A stretch of DNA of 64,000 bases, taken from Psychromarinibacter sediminicola. Its GTDB lineage: Bacteria; Pseudomonadota; Alphaproteobacteria; Rhodobacterales; Rhodobacteraceae. The stretch covers positions 1 to 64,000 of the forward strand of contig NZ_JARGYC010000008.1 in NCBI RefSeq assembly GCF_029168335.1, read 5' to 3'. Numbering within the stretch: the first letter of the stretch is position 1; each line of letters begins with the position of its first letter. Position numbers and translations under genes: made by a program. Shown piece by piece: positions 61,444 to 64,000 of this stretch. Below the pieces are notes generated by a model, which was given only the letters and a program-made list of their open reading frames with translations, did no database searches and had not been told where the DNA came from.

Positions 61444-62850
61444 TTAGATCGGGGGCGGCCGCGCCCCGGGCCAGTCGGTCGCGCCGTGATACGCCTCGGC
61501 CATCTGCAGAAGCGCCCGGTCGGCCCCGCGCGGCCCCGCCAGCTGAAGGCCGCCCGGCAGCCCCTGCGCCCCGAATCCCGCCGGCAGCGCGGTGCAGGGC
61601 AGGCCGATCAGGCTCACCGGCACGACGCATTCCATCCAGCGGTGATAGCTGTCCATCCCCTGCCCCGCGATCTCCTTCGGCCAGTCCCACTCGGCCGGGA
61701 ACGGCCAAAGCTGCGCCGTCGGCATCGCCACCGCGTCGTAGCTCTGAAACATCCGCGCCGCCGCGCGGTACCACTCCGACCGGAGCGCGCTGGCCGCGAG
61801 GATGTCGGCATTCGCCAGGGCCCGCCCCCGCTCGATCTCCCAGACCAGCTCGGGCTTCATCAGCGCCCGCGCCTCCGGATCGTCGTAGAGCGCCCCGTGC
61901 TTGCCGGCCACCGCCCAGTGCCGCAACGTCACCCAGGATTCCCACAAGGCGTCGGCCGAAAACGGCGGCGCCAGCGGCTCGACCGCGCAGCCCAGATCCG
62001 CGAACACCCGCAGCGCCCCCTCGCAGAGCTCCAGGATCCCCGGCTCCACCGGCCACGCGCCGCCCCAGTCGCCCAGCCAGCCAATCCGCCGCCCGCGCAG
62101 ATCGGCCGCCAGATCGCCGGCCTCGAACACCGCGCCCACGGGCTGCAGCGGGTCCGGCCCCGCCAGCACCTCCAAGAGCGCCGCGAGATCGCGCGGACAG
62201 CGCGCCATCGGCCCGTTCGTCGACAGGGGATGCAGGACCATCTCGCCCACCGGATCGCCCGGCACCAGCCCGTGCGTCGGCCGGTGCCCGTAGACGTTGT
62301 TCCAGCCCGCCGGGTTCCTCAGCGAGCCCATCATGTCCGAGCCGTCCGCCACGCTCACCATCCGCGTCGCCAGCGCCGCCGCCGCCCCGCCCGACGACCC
62401 GCCGGCCGAGCGCGACGGGTCGTAAGGGTTCCGCGTTACCCCGTGCACCGGGTTGTAGGAATGCGAGCCCAGCCCCATCTCCGGCACGTTCGTCTTGCCG
62501 ATCAGGATCGCGCCCGCGTCCTTCAGCCGCCGCGCCAGAAGGTCGTCCGCCGCCGGAACGAAATCTTCGAAGATCGCCGAGCCGTAGCTCGTCGCGATCC
62601 CCTCGGTCGCCACCAGGTCCTTCACCGCCACCGGAATCCCGTGCAGCCAGCCGCGCCGCGGACTGCGGTTCGCCACCATCGCCTCGGCCAGCAACGGGCT
62701 GCGATCGCGCAGCGACACGATCGCGTTCACCGCCGGGTTCACCGCCTCGATCCGGTCGAGCGTCAACCCCACCAGCTCCGGCACGCTCAACTCCCGGCGC
62801 TCCAGCATCCCGGACAACTCCAGCGCCGACAGGTCCAGAACATCTTCCAT
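61444..62850 (-). CDS. Amidase-signature family hydrolase
   Basis: The 468-residue protein shows the amidase signature. The catalytic lysine is in IPVAVKDLVA (near residue 77), the glycine/serine stretch is SAGGSSGGAAAALA, and the nucleophile region is GSDMMGSLRNPAG. These give the Ser-cisSer-Lys triad of amidases and GatA relatives. No GatB or GatC gene is adjacent, so it is a stand-alone amide hydrolase of unknown substrate. The ATG at 62850 matches the usual family N-terminus; TTG at 62886 is an alternative with a nearby GCAGGGGG. Confidence 0.88.
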   Translation of the reverse strand: MEDVLDLSALELSGMLERRELSVPELVGLTLDRIEAVNPAVNAIVSLRDRSPLLAEAMVANRSPRRGWLHGIPVAVKDLVATEGIATSYGSAIFEDFVPAADDLLARRLKDAGAILIGKTNVPEMGLGSHSYNPVHGVTRNPYDPSRSAGGSSGGAAAALATRMVSVADGSDMMGSLRNPAGWNNVYGHRPTHGLVPGDPVGEMVLHPLSTNGPMARCPRDLAALLEVLAGPDPLQPVGAVFEAGDLAADLRGRRIGWLGDWGGAWPVEPGILELCEGALRVFADLGCAVEPLAPPFSADALWESWVTLRHWAVAGKHGALYDDPEARALMKPELVWEIERGRALANADILAASALRSEWYRAAARMFQSYDAVAMPTAQLWPFPAEWDWPKEIAGQGMDSYHRWMECVVPVSLIGLPCTALPAGFGAQGLPGGLQLAGPRGADRALLQMAEAYHGATDWPGARPPPI

Positions 62851-62890
62851 GCCCGGAAAGGAACCCCGCCCCAAACCGAAGCGCAACCCC

Positions 62891-62929
62891 CTGCTTCTTT
62901 TCGTTAAAAATACGCCCGCCGGAGGCAGG
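62891..62929 (-). repeat. Intergenic element, copy C (between prfB and the amidase gene)
   Basis: On the minus strand the core GGCGTATTTTTAACGAAAAG with flanking CTGCCTCCGGC and AAGCAG is a variant of copies A and B. It lies downstream of prfB on the same strand, with the 53-bp tandem repeat in between. Confidence 0.5.
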
Positions 62930-63070
62930 CCGGACAGTCCAGCCCGAACCCCCGCCGATCAGGGGCGACACGTCGCCGATTTCAGGAAAGATCCTGCGCG
63001 GAAGCGCTCCTTTGGATTACCTCCGTCTCGCTTCGCGGCGGTGCGGTTCAAGGACCGGGCGCGCTCCGCG

Positions 63071-63176
63071 CGTTCGGCCCTCGGGCCGTCCACTGGACGC
63101 CCCGCCGCCTACGGCGGACCGGGCGTTCGGCCCTCGGGCCGTCCACTGGACGCCCCGCCGCCTACGGCGGACCGGG
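63071..63176. repeat. Perfect 53-bp tandem duplication next to prfB
   Basis: Bases 63071-63123 are repeated exactly at 63124-63176. Each unit holds three small palindromes: GGCCCTCGGGCC, GTCCACTGGAC and CCGCCGCCTACGGCGG. A related GACCGGGCG tract precedes the first unit. The repeat ends two bases before the prfB stop codon on the prfB downstream side, so it would form the start of the prfB 3' untranslated region. Confidence 0.9.
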
Positions 63177-63178
63177 CC

Positions 63179-64000
63179 TCACTCCTCCACCGCCGCCTCC
63201 GCCCGGCTCTTGCCCGAGACGTCCAGCGCCAGCGTCGCCGCCATGAAGGCGTCGAGGTCGCCGTCCAGCACCCCTTGCGTGTCCGAGGTCTCGTGCCCCG
63301 TCCGCAGGTCCTTCACCATCTGGTAGGGCTGCAGCACGTAAGACCGGATCTGGTTGCCCCAGCCGGCCGAGCCCTTGTTCTCGTGCGCCTCGTTGATCGC
63401 CGCGGTCCGCTTCTCCAGCTCCATCTGGTACAGCCGCGACTTCAGCGCCTTCATCGCGATCTCGCGGTTCTGGTGCTGCGACTTCTCCGACGAGGTCACC
63501 ACGATGCCGGTGGGCGCGTGGGTGATCCGCACCGCCGAGTCGGTGGTGTTGACGTGCTGGCCGCCCGCGCCGGACGCCCGGAAGGTATCCACCCGGATGT
63601 CGGCCGGGTTCACCTCGATCTCGATATTGTCGTCCACCACCGGATAGACCCAGACGCTCGCGAAGGAGGTCTCGCGCGTGCCCTTGCCGAAGGGCGAGAT
63701 CCGCACCAGCCGGTGCACGCCCGACTCCGATTTCAGCCAGCCATAGGCGTTCGGCCCGGAGATCTTGTAGGCGCAGGACTTGATCCCCGCATCGCCGCCC
63801 GGCTCTTCCGACTGCAGCTCCACCTTGAAGCCGCGCTTCTCGGCCCAGCGCACATACATCCGCTGCAGCATCTGCGCCCAGTCGCAGGCCTCGGTGCCGC
63901 CCGCGCCCGCGTTGATCTCCAGGAAGGTGTCGTTGCCGTCCGCCTCGCCGTTCAGAAGCGCCTCCAGCTCCTTCTGCGCCGCGGTTTCCTTCAGCGCCTT
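63179..64000 (-). CDS. prfB: Peptide chain release factor 2 (3' part)
   Basis: The frame is open to the window edge, so only the last 273 codons are present. [11 protein letters not shown] marks RF2 (not RF1), [18 protein letters not shown] carries the GGQ motif that triggers peptide release, and [20 protein letters not shown] follows as in the family. The stop is TGA at 63179-63181. The 5' end, where some bacteria have a programmed frameshift, is outside the window. Confidence 0.96.
   Translation of the reverse strand, partial: KALKETAAQKELEALLNGEADGNDTFLEINAGAGGTEACDWAQMLQRMYVRWAEKRGFKVELQSEEPGGDAGIKSCAYKISGPNAYGWLKSESGVHRLVRISPFGKGTRETSFASVWVYPVVDDNIEIEVNPADIRVDTFRASGAGGQHVNTTDSAVRITHAPTGIVVTSSEKSQHQNREIAMKALKSRLYQMELEKRTAAINEAHENKGSAGWGNQIRSYVLQPYQMVKDLRTGHETSDTQGVLDGDLDAFMAATLALDVSGKSRAEAAVEE

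Noticed and set aside
63071-63176. The 53-bp tandem repeat as a minimal CRISPR.
   Set aside because: The units are directly adjacent with no spacers and no cas genes are nearby.

Overview
The window is a 64 kb, very GC-rich stretch of an alphaproteobacterial chromosome. Gene content and style point to the Rhodobacteraceae/Paracoccaceae (Roseobacter-like) group: a complete soxRSVWXYZABCDEF locus, an olsB-type acyltransferase, bamE divergent from a DUF177 gene, and short intergenic elements that recur in three places. Acidic, Glu/Ala-rich linkers in secreted proteins (clearest in SoxD) suggest a marine or halophilic lifestyle. No rRNA, tRNA, IS element or CRISPR array was recognised.

Region 1 (1.8-14.3 kb) is a sulfate-ester catabolic island. 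It holds three type I sulfatases without signal peptides, a binding-protein-dependent ABC importer (binding protein, two permeases, ATPase), a DUF4432 epimerase-like protein, a LysR regulator and the formylglycine-generating enzyme that activates CxPxR sulfatases. The logic is import of an intact sulfated, probably sugar-like, substrate followed by cytoplasmic desulfation. One sulfatase is broken by a two-base frameshift, and a degenerate secreted-protein start lies behind it. Three matching 15-bp boxes, two between the divergent sulfatases and one before the LysR gene, form a candidate regulon.

Region 2 (14.5-17.9 kb) has a DUF808 membrane protein, a small ORF that looks frameshifted, a beta-hydroxyacid dehydrogenase and a Tat-exported metallo-beta-lactamase-fold protein with a SoxR-like site upstream. 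Region 3 (17.9-31.5 kb) is the thiosulfate-oxidation (Sox) locus, with soxC and soxD present (complete oxidation expected), flanked on both sides by YeeE/YedE-type transporters. A 20-bp operator is repeated in the soxW-soxX and soxV-soxS gaps, and an intrinsic-terminator-like hairpin separates soxA from soxB.

Region 4 (31.6-36.2 kb) is housekeeping: ABC-F ATPase, olsB, msrB, bamE and DUF177, the last without the usual rpmF behind it. Region 5 (36.3-50.4 kb) is the most unusual part. It is a cluster for what looks like a glycosylated inositol (phospho-sphingo)lipid: DUF4833 protein, inositol-3-phosphate synthase, 3-ketosphinganine-reductase-like SDR, CdsA-like cytidylyltransferase, an LptF/LptG-like permease pair without LptA/B/C, a LicC/PntC-like nucleotidyltransferase, a PimA-like glycosyltransferase, a dihydroceramide-desaturase-like enzyme, a Stealth phosphotransferase, an FGGY kinase, a PIP-synthase-like CDP-alcohol phosphatidyltransferase and a SyrD-like ABC exporter.

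Region 6 (50.5-64 kb) has a large BTAD regulator, a CPBP protease-like protein, a coiled-coil periplasmic protein, a 50-codon gene, ndk, a second ABC-F ATPase, marC, a retropepsin-like protease, a DUF2189 protein, an amidase and the 3' part of prfB. AT-rich palindromes mark several gene ends, and a perfect 53-bp tandem duplication lies beside prfB.
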